DNA of 54,393 bases from Chitinophaga hostae (GCF_018224885.1 NZ_JAGTXB010000032.1:1-54393), one strand, 5' to 3'. Positions 25,248 to 34,787 are shown, counted from the stretch's first letter. Notes: a model not told the origin generated them from the letters alone. Program-made: numbers and translations.

Positions 25248-26648
25248 ATGAAAATTGCATTTCATGGCGCCGCGCGCACCGTTACCGGATCAAAACACCT
25301 GATCACACTTAAGAATGGCAAAAAAATTCTATTGGATTGCGGCATGTTCCAGGGTATGGGACAAGAAACAGATTCGCTGAACAGAGACTTTGGATTTAAC
25401 CCGGCAGAAGTAACCTATATGGTATTGTCACATGCCCATATCGATCACTCCGGCCTGATACCGCGATTGGTGAAAATGGGCTATGATGGCGATATTTTCT
25501 GCACGCCAGGTACCCGCGACCTCACAGAAATATTGCTGCTGGACTCCGCGGAAATACAACAATCAGACGCCAAATTCACCAATAAAAAAATGGCCCAGGA
25601 AGGACTTCCCTATATACAACCACTGTATAGTGTGGAAGACGCCAAAATTGCTATCGGCGCGTTAAAACCCATGGGGTATAATACCTGGGCAAATATAGAT
25701 CCGGATATACAACTCATGTTTACAGACGCCGGCCATATCGTAGGCGCTGCATCCGTACATTTGCGGATCACAGAAAATGGTAAAACAGAACAGATTTCCT
25801 TCAGCGGCGACATTGGCCGCTATAACGATGCCATCCTGAAATCGCCGGCGGTATTCCCACAGGCAGATTATATCCTCATTGAATCGACCTATGGCAGCAC
25901 CCTGCACGCAGATGCTGCTCCCGCAGATGCTGAACTGCTCCGGTATATCCGCGAAACCTGTATTGAAAAAAGAGGAAAACTTATTATCCCCGCTTTCAGC
26001 GTAGGACGCACCCAGGAACTATTGTATGCATTAAACAATGCACAACTGAAAGGCACGTTACCCCGGGTAGATATTTTTGTAGACAGCCCGCTCTCCACAG
26101 AAGCTACTGCAGTTACAAAAGCACATCCGGAAGTATTCAATAGGGAAGTATCTACCCTGCTGAAAAAAGATGATGATCCATTCGACTTTCCCGGTTTACG
26201 TTACATTAAATCGGTAGACGAATCGAAAGCGCTCAACTTCCGGAAGGAACCCTGCGTGATCATTTCCGCATCCGGAATGGCCGAAGCAGGACGCGTGAAA
26301 CATCATATCGCCAACAACATCGATGAAGAAAGAAATACTATTCTCATAGTAGGTTACTGCGAGCCTCAGTCTTTAGGCGGACGCCTCATGCGCGGCGCCA
26401 AAGAGGTATCTATTTACGGTACCCGCTACGAGGTAAATGCAGAAGTAGGCGTTATCCGCTCTATGAGCGCCCATGGCGACTATGAGGATTTAAGTCAGTG
26501 GCTGGCCTGCCAGGATCCAAAGGAGATAAAGAAACTATTTCTTGTACACGGCGAATATGATGTGCAACAAATTTTCAGGAACTGGCTACTGAAAAAAGGA
26601 TTCCTCGATATTGAAATCCCGGAACGGCATTTTGAACTGGGACTGTGA
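25248..26648 (+). CDS. Beta-CASP metallo-beta-lactamase-fold hydrolase (RNase-like)
   Basis: 466 residues. The MBL zinc motifs are complete: HAHIDH (H62, H64, D66, H67), TDAGHI, SFSGDIG. The beta-CASP insert has PAFSVGRTQELLYAL, the following SASGMAEAGRVKHH, and the C-terminal MSAHGDYED gives the last ligands. This is the architecture of the RNA-processing exonuclease/CPSF-like group, so RNA cleavage is likely though unproven. Last gene of the run begun by the HD/Pycsar-like gene, 32 bases after DUF4442. Its stop codon lies inside the outer hairpin of the terminator repeat. Confidence 0.9.
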   Translation: MKIAFHGAARTVTGSKHLITLKNGKKILLDCGMFQGMGQETDSLNRDFGFNPAEVTYMVLSHAHIDHSGLIPRLVKMGYDGDIFCTPGTRDLTEILLLDSAEIQQSDAKFTNKKMAQEGLPYIQPLYSVEDAKIAIGALKPMGYNTWANIDPDIQLMFTDAGHIVGAASVHLRITENGKTEQISFSGDIGRYNDAILKSPAVFPQADYILIESTYGSTLHADAAPADAELLRYIRETCIEKRGKLIIPAFSVGRTQELLYALNNAQLKGTLPRVDIFVDSPLSTEATAVTKAHPEVFNREVSTLLKKDDDPFDFPGLRYIKSVDESKALNFRKEPCVIISASGMAEAGRVKHHIANNIDEERNTILIVGYCEPQSLGGRLMRGAKEVSIYGTRYEVNAEVGVIRSMSAHGDYEDLSQWLACQDPKEIKKLFLVHGEYDVQQIFRNWLLKKGFLDIEIPERHFELGL

Positions 26649-26801
26649 TAAGTGTGATTATAATGATGATCCTGATGAACGAAGATTAGTTTGAATATTA
26701 AATAAAAAAGGCCCTTCCTGATTATGGAAGGGCCTTTCAGTGTCAATATCCTAAGTAACCTTCGTTCATCAGGATCATCATTATAATCATACTCATCACA
26801 G
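26643..26801. repeat. Nested inverted repeat with inner terminator (F)
   Basis: Outer arms 26645-26684 and 26760-26799 pair over about 40 bases (TAATGATGATCCTGATGAAC words). Inside lies a clear terminator (separate entry). It joins two convergent genes: the outer arm includes the MBL stop codon and stops about 8 bases from the sensor-kinase stop codon. Confidence 0.85.
26707..26737. terminator. Bidirectional terminator inside repeat F
   Basis: The stem AAAGGCCCTTCC / GGAAGGGCCTTT is perfect, with a 7-base loop and A/T tracts on both sides. It serves the two convergent genes. Confidence 0.9.
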
Positions 26802-26808
26802 TCCACAG

Positions 26809-29800
26809 TCAGTCATACGAATCCCCATCCACCAGCGGAAACCACAAATTAACGCGTGTTCCCTGCGCCTTACCATCGTCATCTGCAAGGTCTTCTATAT
26901 CAAAGCTGGCATCCACATTAAAGCGACTGTTATACAGCGATAACCGGTCACGTGTGATCTGCAGCCCGCGCGACTGATGCCCGGGCTTATTTGCCTTTTT
27001 CATGGCGGCAGATTTCTCCCGCCCGATGCCATTATCTTCAATAGTACATAGCATACGGTCATCCACCTTCTGGAAAGTAATAGTGAGTTTTCCTTTGCTT
27101 TTTTCATGCAACAGGCCATGCCAGATGGCATTTTCCACGAAAGGCTGGATCACCATCGTGGGTACTTCTACCATATTGGCGTCCAGTGAGGGATCTACAA
27201 TTATTTCATATTCAAATTCATCGGTAAACCGCAGCTTTTCCAGCTCCATATAATTCTCCAATACACTTACTTCCTGTGCTACCGTAATGTGGTTCAGCTG
27301 GGAGTTGTCCAGTACGTTGCGGATTAATTTTGCGAAACGACTCAGGTAAGACAATGCCTGTTCCGTTTCGCTTTTCATCATAAATGTCTGGATAGAATTC
27401 AGCGCGTTGAAAATAAAGTGCGGATTCATTTGTGCACGCAGCGCTTTCATTTCCAGTTGGGCAATCTGTTGCTGTATAGCCTCTCTGTGCTTTGCTTCTT
27501 TTTTTATCCCTGAAATCCGCAGGCGGAAATACAGGTATACCAGCGACGCTGCCAGTAACAGGCACAATAATTTAAACCAGCCTGTTTGCCAGAAGGCGGG
27601 CCTGATATATATCTGCAGCCGGCTGATATGTTTAGAAAAAGTGCCGGCAGTATTCACAGCCCTCACTTTAAAAACATAATTTCCGGGTGGCAGGTTAGTA
27701 TATTTTGCTACCAGGATGTTGTCGGTGAGCACCCAGTTTTCGTCTACCCCTTCCATCTGGTAGTAATAGCGGATCCTTTCTTTGTGGTATTGCAGGCTTT
27801 TAAATTCGATGCCTATAAAGTTCTGTTTATGGCTGAGCACTACCGGCACGCTATCCCGCTGAGCAGCCTGTATAAGGACTATACTATCGAGCGCTTTCAG
27901 ATTTACGATGGTTACATCGGGCGGCGCCGGCGCCACAAGCAGACTTTTCGGATCAAACGTAATAAAATGATCTGATGCCCCTGCCAGCAGATCACCGTTC
28001 TGCAGGGTAACGATACGCCTGCGTACCTTACGGGTATTATCGATGATATCATCGCTCTGGATAAAAGTTTCCAGTTTTCTGGCCGGCGGGTACCAGCGAT
28101 AAAAACCATACTGGGTAGTAAACCATATTTCACCGGCCTGACCTTCTTCCATACTCAGCACCCACTGGTCAAACAACTGGTTGTTGGTCAGGAGCGGTTT
28201 GGAAGTACAGGTACGGGTATTATACATCCATAAACCGTGGTCGGTGCCGGCCAGCAGGATACTGTCGCTATAGCGTAACAGGCAGGTAATATTGCTGTAT
28301 ACATGTGAACTCCAGGCAAAGGTTTCCCTGTTAACGATGCGTCGCGATCGGGTATTGAACAGCATCAGTCCTGCGCTGCTGGTGCCCAGCCAGAGCGCGG
28401 TATCGCCTTGTGATACAATATCCATCACCGATACCGGGCGTTTCAGGGAATCGGTTATTTCATTAAATGCCTGGAAAGTGTTTTGCTGAGGGTTCCAGCT
28501 GGCCAATCCCCTTTTATATAAGCCGATCCAGACAGTAGTATCATTTTGCGGTTGCAGATGCAACAGTGTTTGTTCATATAAAAACGGCGACGACAAATGT
28601 TTTATAAATTTCCCCGTAGCAGGATTAAAGAGCGACAGGTACCCATTTTCCTGTCCTACGAGGATGGTACCATCTTTTAACTCTGCAAAACTCCATACCA
28701 GCCCCCGTTCTTCCGGAAGGGTAATACCGGGGTCGCCATCACTGTGTATATAATTTTGTACCAGGTTCAGATCGGGTGTAAGGCGACTGAATCCTTGCCC
28801 CCAGTATCCTACATATACGTTACCGTTAACAGCCTGGTAAATGCCTGTTACCTCTGCAACCGGCAGATGTTTACTGGTATTAGGAAATGACGTTCTGCTG
28901 TCGAGCAACCGGAATGTTTTGTTATGCAGACTGAGAATATTTACCCCCCGGTCGGTTCCTATCCACAGGTGTCCTTCGCGGTCGCTGAGAAAACAGTTGG
29001 CCTCATACGTGTAATGAAAGCCCTTTTCATCGTCGTTATTGGCCGCAATATTCAGGTCAAAATTCCCGGTAAGATAGTTATAACGGAAAATACCGCCTTT
29101 TTCAGTGGCCATCCAGGTGTTTTTTTCCCGGTCGGAGATAATATCAAAGATGGCATCAGTATCTGTCGGTTTCCTTTTGGCATTTTTGGGGATGGGTGCG
29201 TCAAAGGTGTAATTATTCAGTTTACGCGATACGGGATCATAGCGGTATAGTTGTGCACTTCTGCCCGCCAGCCATATCTGGTGATGCACATCTGTATATA
29301 TTTTTTTAAACGTATTGTCGATATCAAGTACGGGCAGGTGCTCCGGGTTATTGGTACGACTGTATAGATTTTTGCGATCCCGGTCAAGGATATACACCCC
29401 TTTTTTCCCGCTGATCCAGAGGTTCCCGGATTCATCTTCCATGATGGCATCCATCATTTGTATGCGGTCCGCTTCCGGGATTAAGGCCGCTTTTTGGAAA
29501 TTAAAGGCTTTTTCGTTGAAACGAAGCAGGCCATCATGGGTAGTCGCCCATATAATACCATTATGATCCTGCACGATCTGGCTGCATTGCAGCCCTTCCG
29601 GCCGGATATCCCGGTCCGATACTTTTAGTGCCCGTACCTGGTCGGTAACCGGGTCGTATACACGAATGTTATCGGGAGTACCCATCCAGATACGGCCTTT
29701 ACGGTCTTCACACAGGCAGATATCATCGTAATAAATAGAGCCTGGCACCCTGTCAAAACTGGCCATTGTTACGAGGTTAGTGCCATCGTAGCGTTGCAGG

Positions 29801-30027
29801 GCGGTGCTGGCAATCCATATAAACCCTTTCCTGTCCTGCATAATAGCAGAAACATGGTTGCTGGCCAAACCATTATTGATATCGAGATGGGAGAAGTTGT
29901 AAGACACATGATCGCCCGACTGTGCAAAGGAGGCAGGAAGATAAATGACCATCCACAGCAGGTAAATGATATACCTGGCTGCATTTTGCCATCGCGGGGC
30001 ATTATCCTTGATATGCCGTAAAATCAT
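26809..30027 (-). CDS. Beta-propeller sensor histidine kinase (LytS-type kinase domain)
   Basis: 1072 residues from the ATG at 30027. A signal peptide ends near SFAQ. A long periplasmic sensor follows, made of two seven-bladed Reg_prop propellers (repeats such as GFIWIASTALQRYDG, GHLWIGTDRG) plus a Y_Y_Y domain (YYYQMEGVDENW). One membrane helix (near residue 830) leads to a His_kinase/HATPase module with the phospho-histidine in MNPHFIFNALNSIQ and the ATP motif VENAIWHGLLHEK. Unlike canonical hybrid HTCS proteins it ends at the ATPase domain, with no receiver or AraC domain. A LytTR partner is not adjacent; the nearest is at 32075. The upstream in-frame ATG at 30321 would read through tRNA-Glu and is rejected. 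Confidence 0.9.
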   Translation of the reverse strand: MILRHIKDNAPRWQNAARYIIYLLWMVIYLPASFAQSGDHVSYNFSHLDINNGLASNHVSAIMQDRKGFIWIASTALQRYDGTNLVTMASFDRVPGSIYYDDICLCEDRKGRIWMGTPDNIRVYDPVTDQVRALKVSDRDIRPEGLQCSQIVQDHNGIIWATTHDGLLRFNEKAFNFQKAALIPEADRIQMMDAIMEDESGNLWISGKKGVYILDRDRKNLYSRTNNPEHLPVLDIDNTFKKIYTDVHHQIWLAGRSAQLYRYDPVSRKLNNYTFDAPIPKNAKRKPTDTDAIFDIISDREKNTWMATEKGGIFRYNYLTGNFDLNIAANNDDEKGFHYTYEANCFLSDREGHLWIGTDRGVNILSLHNKTFRLLDSRTSFPNTSKHLPVAEVTGIYQAVNGNVYVGYWGQGFSRLTPDLNLVQNYIHSDGDPGITLPEERGLVWSFAELKDGTILVGQENGYLSLFNPATGKFIKHLSSPFLYEQTLLHLQPQNDTTVWIGLYKRGLASWNPQQNTFQAFNEITDSLKRPVSVMDIVSQGDTALWLGTSSAGLMLFNTRSRRIVNRETFAWSSHVYSNITCLLRYSDSILLAGTDHGLWMYNTRTCTSKPLLTNNQLFDQWVLSMEEGQAGEIWFTTQYGFYRWYPPARKLETFIQSDDIIDNTRKVRRRIVTLQNGDLLAGASDHFITFDPKSLLVAPAPPDVTIVNLKALDSIVLIQAAQRDSVPVVLSHKQNFIGIEFKSLQYHKERIRYYYQMEGVDENWVLTDNILVAKYTNLPPGNYVFKVRAVNTAGTFSKHISRLQIYIRPAFWQTGWFKLLCLLLAASLVYLYFRLRISGIKKEAKHREAIQQQIAQLEMKALRAQMNPHFIFNALNSIQTFMMKSETEQALSYLSRFAKLIRNVLDNSQLNHITVAQEVSVLENYMELEKLRFTDEFEYEIIVDPSLDANMVEVPTMVIQPFVENAIWHGLLHEKSKGKLTITFQKVDDRMLCTIEDNGIGREKSAAMKKANKPGHQSRGLQITRDRLSLYNSRFNVDASFDIEDLADDDGKAQGTRVNLWFPLVDGDSYD

Positions 30028-30149
30028 TACAATTTTGGGAAAGAAGTAGTGCTGGAATAAAAATACTAAATGTTGTCGTGAATATGCAGCATGATCAATC
30101 AATACTGCTAAACAAAAATCCGAAGGCTGGAAATAAAAGGTAAAAATGA

Positions 30150-30179
30150 AAAAAGGACCTCTTTTCAGAAGTCCTTTTC
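30150..30179 (-). terminator. Terminator of the first tRNA-Glu
   Basis: On the minus strand a hairpin with AAAGGAC / GTCCTTT arms is followed by TTTTTTCATTTTT, directly downstream of the tRNA 3' end. Confidence 0.8.
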
Positions 30180-30182
30180 TTG

Positions 30183-30254
30183 TACCACGTACGGGATTCG
30201 AACCCGTGATTCCTCCGTGAAAGGGAGGCGTCTTAACCCCTTGACCAACGAGGC
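30183..30254 (-). tRNA. tRNA-Glu (UUC), copy 1
   Basis: 72 bases. The anticodon arm CCTCC-CTTTCAC-GGAGG gives anticodon TTC. The T arm is ACGGG-TTCGAAT-CCCGT. The acceptor stem GCCTCGT / ACGTGGT has G1-U72 wobble and a U4-U69 mismatch; the discriminator is A and CCA is not encoded. It has its own strong promoter and terminator. The mismatch is worth checking because copy 2 has G4-U69. Confidence 0.93.
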
Positions 30255-30272
30255 ATTTTTCGTTTGGGATTG

Positions 30273-30303
30273 CAAAGATAGGAAAATGTTTTACAATCCA
30301 AAA
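30273..30303 (-). promoter_or_regulatory. Promoter of tRNA-Glu copy 1
   Basis: On the minus strand TTTTG (30299-30303), 18 bases, then a perfect TATCTTTG (30273-30280), with an A/T-rich stretch upstream. It is 18 bases before the tRNA 5' end. Confidence 0.8.
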
Positions 30304-30506
30304 TTTTTTTTCGATTCTCAAACAAAGGTAAGAAGATTCACGGTTTTAAAGGGGGTTTTATTTGCCGCTATCCGGAAAAGCTGCCCCATCCCTGACCGCT
30401 ACCACCGGGCGTTCTATCCGTATGCAGTGACAGGGAACCAATTGTTGCTGCTCTTTTATTTTTTTCGGGAGATAAATACCTGGCTATAACCCTTAAGCCT
30501 ATACGA

Positions 30507-31193
30507 TTATTGTTTCAATCCTGCTATCAGGTTTATGGTTAATGCTACCACAAACGTATTCAGGGCAAACGACAGTAGTCCATGGGCCAACGCAGTACGC
30601 CGGATCACACGCCCGCTGATTTCTACGTCCGACACCTGGAACGTCATCCCGATCACAAACGCGAAATACGCAAAATCTATATAGTCCGGCCGCTTTTCGC
30701 TGGGAAACTCCAGTCCGCCTGCATGCTGGTTGATATCGTTCACCGCATCATCGTAATACAGGTTGGCATAATGAAAGGTAAGCGTGGTATGCACCATGGT
30801 CCAGGAGGCCAACATCCCGGTAATGGCTACCGGCAGGTAAATCAACCTTGATCCGCCGGATATTTCCTTTGACAGCATCAGCAGCAAAACGATCACCAGG
30901 CTGGCTACAGACGATAACAACACTAAAAATGAAACGAATATCCTGCTGCCGTCATCCACCCTCGCCCACTTGCGTATTTCATCTACCGTACGATTGTAAA
31001 AAACAATCCAGCCGGAGGCAATATAGGAAAGCGCAAATATGTCCCACAACATCACATAGATGATCAGCGGATGCAAAGCCGCCCTAAAAAAGAACAGACC
31101 GGCAAAAGCCACCAGGGTCAGGCCCAGGCTTACCAGCACCCGCTCCAGCGGATGCATCGTTACCAGCAATTTAACCGCCTTCTTGTTTCTCAT
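30507..31193 (-). CDS. DUF1345 membrane protein
   Basis: 228 residues with about six membrane segments (e.g. VLVSLGLTLVAFAGLFFFRAAL, FVSFLVLLSSVASLVIVLLLML, YLPVAITGMLASWTMVHTTL). DUF1345 is a family of small integral membrane proteins of unknown function, common in Bacteroidota and alphaproteobacteria. Motifs FHYANLYYDD and PDYIDFAYFAFVIGMTFQVSDVEI match the family centre. Nothing in the neighbourhood fixes its role. Confidence 0.85.
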   Translation of the reverse strand: MRNKKAVKLLVTMHPLERVLVSLGLTLVAFAGLFFFRAALHPLIIYVMLWDIFALSYIASGWIVFYNRTVDEIRKWARVDDGSRIFVSFLVLLSSVASLVIVLLLMLSKEISGGSRLIYLPVAITGMLASWTMVHTTLTFHYANLYYDDAVNDINQHAGGLEFPSEKRPDYIDFAYFAFVIGMTFQVSDVEISGRVIRRTALAHGLLSFALNTFVVALTINLIAGLKQ

Positions 31194-31328
31194 AAAAGAT
31201 CACTTATTACTTAAAGATAAACCTGTTTTTCACAGCAAACACATCATGCCCTTAAATTATTATCTTATAAAATAAGTAGACTGTTATTTAGGTCATCCAA
31301 TCGCTTTGTTTATTACCATCATCATGGG

Positions 31329-31979
31329 TTACTCTGCTTCCAGCTGCTGAATGATGGTTTTGTAGTTATTGATCACATCCGGCTCCGATGCATTGTTACT
31401 ATCTGCCACATATTTTTTTAATACCTGCAGGTACTCATCTTTAAAAGATTTATTCTGCGGACTCGCCTTATACTGTATCCACGCCTTTTGCACCTCCTGC
31501 TGGTTTTCCATGATCTTCCGGGCAATGCCGTAATTGGATTCATCACTCAAAATCACAATGTTCTTTTCATAACCCGGGATATACTTTACAAGAAAAGGTT
31601 CATCAACATTTGGTATAAGAATACTGTTCCTCACCGGGTATATAGCCGCCGACATGGTAGAAAAGCCGGTGAGTACATCTTTGCCATCGGCTGTTTTAAC
31701 CAGTACATCATAGTCATAAATATACTGATCGTTGAGTGTGGAATTAGTTTGCTCAGATTGTGTAATCACCGCCGTTCCCTTAACCCCGAACTTATTCAGG
31801 AACCATGCATTCAGCATATGCGCCAGGAAGATATTGGCTATTGGCGCCAGGAGTACCAGCAAACCATAAATTGTTTTCTTTCTCCAGCTCCACAACAGTC
31901 CGAAAAAAATCATGAGTAACGGGAAAGACCATCCGGGGTGATGGCTGAGAAAGTACAGAATGGCTGAAATAATTTTCAT
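31329..31979 (-). CDS. Membrane protein of unknown function
   Basis: 216 residues. One or two hydrophobic segments occur in the first 65 residues (FPLLMIFFGLLWSW and IYGLLVLLAPIANIFLAHML). A soluble domain of about 150 residues follows, with a beta-rich centre (VKGTAVITQSEQTNSTLNDQ) and a helical C-terminus. It loosely resembles DUF3592-like small proteins but I do not assign it. It stands between the DUF1345 gene and the LytTR gene on the same strand, with about 90-135 bases on each side. Confidence 0.6.
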   Translation of the reverse strand: MKIISAILYFLSHHPGWSFPLLMIFFGLLWSWRKKTIYGLLVLLAPIANIFLAHMLNAWFLNKFGVKGTAVITQSEQTNSTLNDQYIYDYDVLVKTADGKDVLTGFSTMSAAIYPVRNSILIPNVDEPFLVKYIPGYEKNIVILSDESNYGIARKIMENQQEVQKAWIQYKASPQNKSFKDEYLQVLKKYVADSNNASEPDVINNYKTIIQQLEAE

Positions 31980-32074
31980 GGGCTACAACTTTAACGTAAC
32001 AGGTTTTTCTTTCTAAACAAACCTACAATTAAAAAATCACCTGGAAAAATACCGGATGCGCTTTCATGCACTCT

Positions 32075-32839
32075 TTACAAAGACGCACCAGAGAGCCATT
32101 TAAGGAACAGTGGCGCCTTTTCCTTGCTGATCGTAATACTTTCTTTTACCGGCACGGAAACACTCAGCGATAGCTTACGCGAAAATAAGCTGGATGCATT
32201 AACGATGGCTTTGCGATTAACCAGGAATTGGCGGTTGACCCGGAAAAAATCGTCGCCCACAATAGCTTCCAGCTCCTCCAGGCTTTTACCGGGATAATAG
32301 GTTATTTGATCAAATGTGAGCAGGTAAACAATTTCATGGTCCAGTTGAAACAATGCAATGTCTGCGATCTTTACGGGAAGGATCGTGTCTTTATAGTGTA
32401 TCAGCAAAGAAGAGGCTTTGGCTGCTTTGGTCGCTGAAAACAACTGCCTGATCGATTCGTATTGCCGGGTGATTTCATCCTGCTTTACCTGGGTGAGATG
32501 CTTGTACTTCTGTAATGCTGCAACAACAGATGCCGTTGTAAAAGGTTTCAAAATATAATCTATCCCATTCGCCTTAAATGCGTTTAACGCATACTCATCA
32601 TAGGCGGTGCAAAATATTACCGGTACATTCAGGTGCCCCAGTATTTCAAAGCTAAGCCCGTCACCTAATTGAATATCGCTGAATATAAGGTCTGGCGCCG
32701 GGTTAGACGAAAAATAAGAAAGTCCTTCACTAACAGATTTCAACGTAGCTGTAATTTCTATACTGGCATCCGCCTGCCGGATCGTTTGTTTGAGATCATC
32801 GGCCGTAAGCCATTCATCTTCTATAATAACTACTTTCAT
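32075..32839 (-). CDS. LytTR-type response regulator
   Basis: 254 residues. A receiver domain (1-120) has the acidic IIEDEW start, phospho-acceptor D55 in LIFSDIQLG, the AYDEYAL alpha4 segment and Lys98 in YILKPF. The C-terminal 100 residues are a LytTR DNA-binding domain (DIALFQLDHEIVYLLTF, then FFRVNRQFLVNRKAI). Translation overlaps the upstream kinase by 4 bases (32836-32839), so they form one two-component system. Targets are not visible; the PorT-like barrel gene just upstream on the same strand could be one. Confidence 0.95.
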   Translation of the reverse strand: MKVVIIEDEWLTADDLKQTIRQADASIEITATLKSVSEGLSYFSSNPAPDLIFSDIQLGDGLSFEILGHLNVPVIFCTAYDEYALNAFKANGIDYILKPFTTASVVAALQKYKHLTQVKQDEITRQYESIRQLFSATKAAKASSLLIHYKDTILPVKIADIALFQLDHEIVYLLTFDQITYYPGKSLEELEAIVGDDFFRVNRQFLVNRKAIVNASSLFSRKLSLSVSVPVKESITISKEKAPLFLKWLSGASL

Positions 32840-33879
32840 CTCTGTAAAATTTTTATCCGCACCGTAAAAAAATGACTGTCAGATTTAATCGTAATGGCCT
32901 CTTCATTCAGCAGGCGGTATCGCTCGGCCAGGTTTGATAATCCTTGGCCGGTTGAGGTTTCCTTATAATTTCGTAGTTGCAGGTTATTGGTAACAGACAC
33001 GTATCCGTTTTCTTCCTTAATCCTAATCAGTATGGGGCGTTCCTCCGTCAGGTCATTATGTTTCAGTACATTCTCTATCAAAGGTTGTAAAGAAAAGAAA
33101 GGAAGATATTGATGTTGAATAGTATCTTCTGATATAGCAATGGAATAATTCAGCGCGGCGCCAAAACGGATCTGCTGCATTTTCAGATAATCCAGGCAAA
33201 ATTCAAGCTCATCTTTTATCAGCGTAATTTCCGTGTTATGATGGGAGATAGATGCCCTTAGAAAATTAGCCAAATGCACCAGGTAATCTTCCCCCTGCTG
33301 CAGGTCCCGCTTATAAAGCGACTTTATTGTATTCAGCGCATTAAAAAGGAAATGCGGATGGATTTGCTGTCTTAATAACAAATTGGCCGTTTCACTTACG
33401 TTTGCTTTTAACTGCAGATTTTCAATTTCTCCCTTTGCCTTGTTATGTTGCAGAATAACAAGGTCCTGCAGCACAATGATCAGCGTATTAAGCACAGATA
33501 TAGCAAGAATGGCAAGAGAGTAAGCCTGGAATATATGCGGCCCCTCCCCCTCCCACTTCGTATCGGTTATGGCCGTATACAAGGTTTTTACAAAAACCCA
33601 GTTGATAATGCAGGCTATATAACTAGCAATATAAAATTTCAACCTTGCATATTTTTTTTCTGCTTGTTTTCTGCCGGTGAAGACATCCAGCAGAAATATA
33701 TTTAAGAAACTTTGGGCAGTCATAAAGATGATGACCTGTAAAGCCCTGAGCAGCGACTGGTATGCGTCCTGTATAACGGCCAGCAAAAATATAAAAGCCA
33801 GCAACGCTGTTGCAAGCGTTATCATCCAGTTTAGCGTTTTCAGGCTTTTTAATGGCAAATCATTTGACATCAACAACAC
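32836..33879 (-). CDS. LytS-type sensor histidine kinase
   Basis: 347 residues. Four predicted membrane helices fill the first 145 residues. The kinase core follows, with the phospho-histidine H176 in QQIHPHFLFNALNTIKS and the ATP-binding LQPLIENVLKHN and GQGLSNLAERY motifs. Start could also be the Met at codon 4 (33870). This is the partner of the LytTR regulator with a 4-base ATGA overlap. The compact membrane sensor suggests a signal sensed in or near the membrane. Confidence 0.93.
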   Translation of the reverse strand: MLLMSNDLPLKSLKTLNWMITLATALLAFIFLLAVIQDAYQSLLRALQVIIFMTAQSFLNIFLLDVFTGRKQAEKKYARLKFYIASYIACIINWVFVKTLYTAITDTKWEGEGPHIFQAYSLAILAISVLNTLIIVLQDLVILQHNKAKGEIENLQLKANVSETANLLLRQQIHPHFLFNALNTIKSLYKRDLQQGEDYLVHLANFLRASISHHNTEITLIKDELEFCLDYLKMQQIRFGAALNYSIAISEDTIQHQYLPFFSLQPLIENVLKHNDLTEERPILIRIKEENGYVSVTNNLQLRNYKETSTGQGLSNLAERYRLLNEEAITIKSDSHFFTVRIKILQR

Positions 33880-33918
33880 TTTTTGTATAACATGATATTA
33901 CCGGGCGATTTACTCACA

Positions 33919-33953
33919 AAGTATTCCGGCTACCCCGGGCAACCGGAATGCTT
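33919..33953 (-). terminator. Hairpin after the PorT-like gene
   Basis: AAGTATTCCGG (33919-33929) pairs with CCGGAATGCTT (33943-33953), with one wobble. The T-run after it is weak, so this may stabilise the mRNA rather than terminate strongly. Confidence 0.45.
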
Positions 33954-33983
33954 TATGCTTTACAGGGATCTGCGTTAGCCGCG

Positions 33984-34583
33984 TCAGAACACATAAAATA
34001 CGCTCACCTGTGCATTATTATTTTTGAAGTCGTTTTTTATGCCGGAGGCTTCAAAATTACCTACTGAAGATAAGCCATAAATATATCTTGCCCCAATACC
34101 AAGGCCCATTTTAGACTGGTAGCCAATTCCTCCAACCGCAGCAATATCTGTTTTCTTAAAAAACTCCCTGTCGGTTACACCGCCAATATCTTCTCTTACC
34201 TTAAATCCCGCCTGTGCACCCGCTTCCACATAAAAGCCCATATTGGTTCTGTATTTTAAAAGGAGAGGCACAGAAATATAATAAAGTTTGATATCCCCCT
34301 TTCCAAACGCATCTCCCATGCTTTTAGCTCCCTGCGAGGAGAAAAGAAAATCTTCCTGTACCAAAAAATTCTTCGTGATTTTAAATGCAACAGTACCCCC
34401 GGCATGAAATCCGACCAACGGATCTGTGGGAAAATTGGCGTCGGTAAAATTACTGTAGCTGGCGCCAGCTTTGAGCCCAAACTCCAGGCGTTGCAGCAGG
34501 CCCTGGGTAAAGCTTTTGGGCGCTGTTTGAGAAAACCCTTTCACAGAGAAGAAAACCAGACAAACCAGGATAACTTTTTTCAT
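33984..34583 (-). CDS. PorT-like outer-membrane beta-barrel protein
   Basis: 199 residues from the ATG at 34583. A signal peptide (MKKVILVCLVFFSVKGFSQ) precedes an eight-stranded barrel of the outer-membrane beta-barrel family. Glycine and aromatic residues alternate: FGLKAGASYSNF, GFHAGGTVAFKIT, FYVEAGAQAGFKV, GIGYQSKMGLGIGARYIYGL, and the last strand ends in YVF. The open frame runs upstream to 35015 but that part overlaps the VOC gene and lacks a signal peptide, so it is not used. Its place next to LytS/LytTR suggests a regulated envelope protein. Confidence 0.85.
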   Translation of the reverse strand: MKKVILVCLVFFSVKGFSQTAPKSFTQGLLQRLEFGLKAGASYSNFTDANFPTDPLVGFHAGGTVAFKITKNFLVQEDFLFSSQGAKSMGDAFGKGDIKLYYISVPLLLKYRTNMGFYVEAGAQAGFKVREDIGGVTDREFFKKTDIAAVGGIGYQSKMGLGIGARYIYGLSSVGNFEASGIKNDFKNNNAQVSVFYVF

Positions 34584-34761
34584 AAAACTTGTATTTAGTA
34601 ATGAGTATTTAAATGCAGGGCAAAAGTGCGGGTTCAATACAGGTCTGTGAAAGAGAAGCTGGGGGAAGCGGACAAAATTATCAGGGAAACGGCAATACGG
34701 GAATTTAACAGCTGCGTACAGCACGCGGAGCATCGCCGGAACCGGGAAAGAGCCAAAGAAA

Positions 34762-34787
34762 AGGGCTCCCCAATATCGGGAAGCCCT
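34762..34787 (-). terminator. Terminator of the VOC/WYL unit
   Basis: On the minus strand AGGGCTTCCCGATATTGGGG and AGCCCT form a bulged stem followed by TTTTCTTT. It lies about 95 bases past the VOC stop codon. Confidence 0.55.

Noticed and set aside
30028..30321. Upstream extension of the propeller kinase
   Set aside because: Would read across tRNA-Glu and its promoter; the signal peptide begins at 30027.
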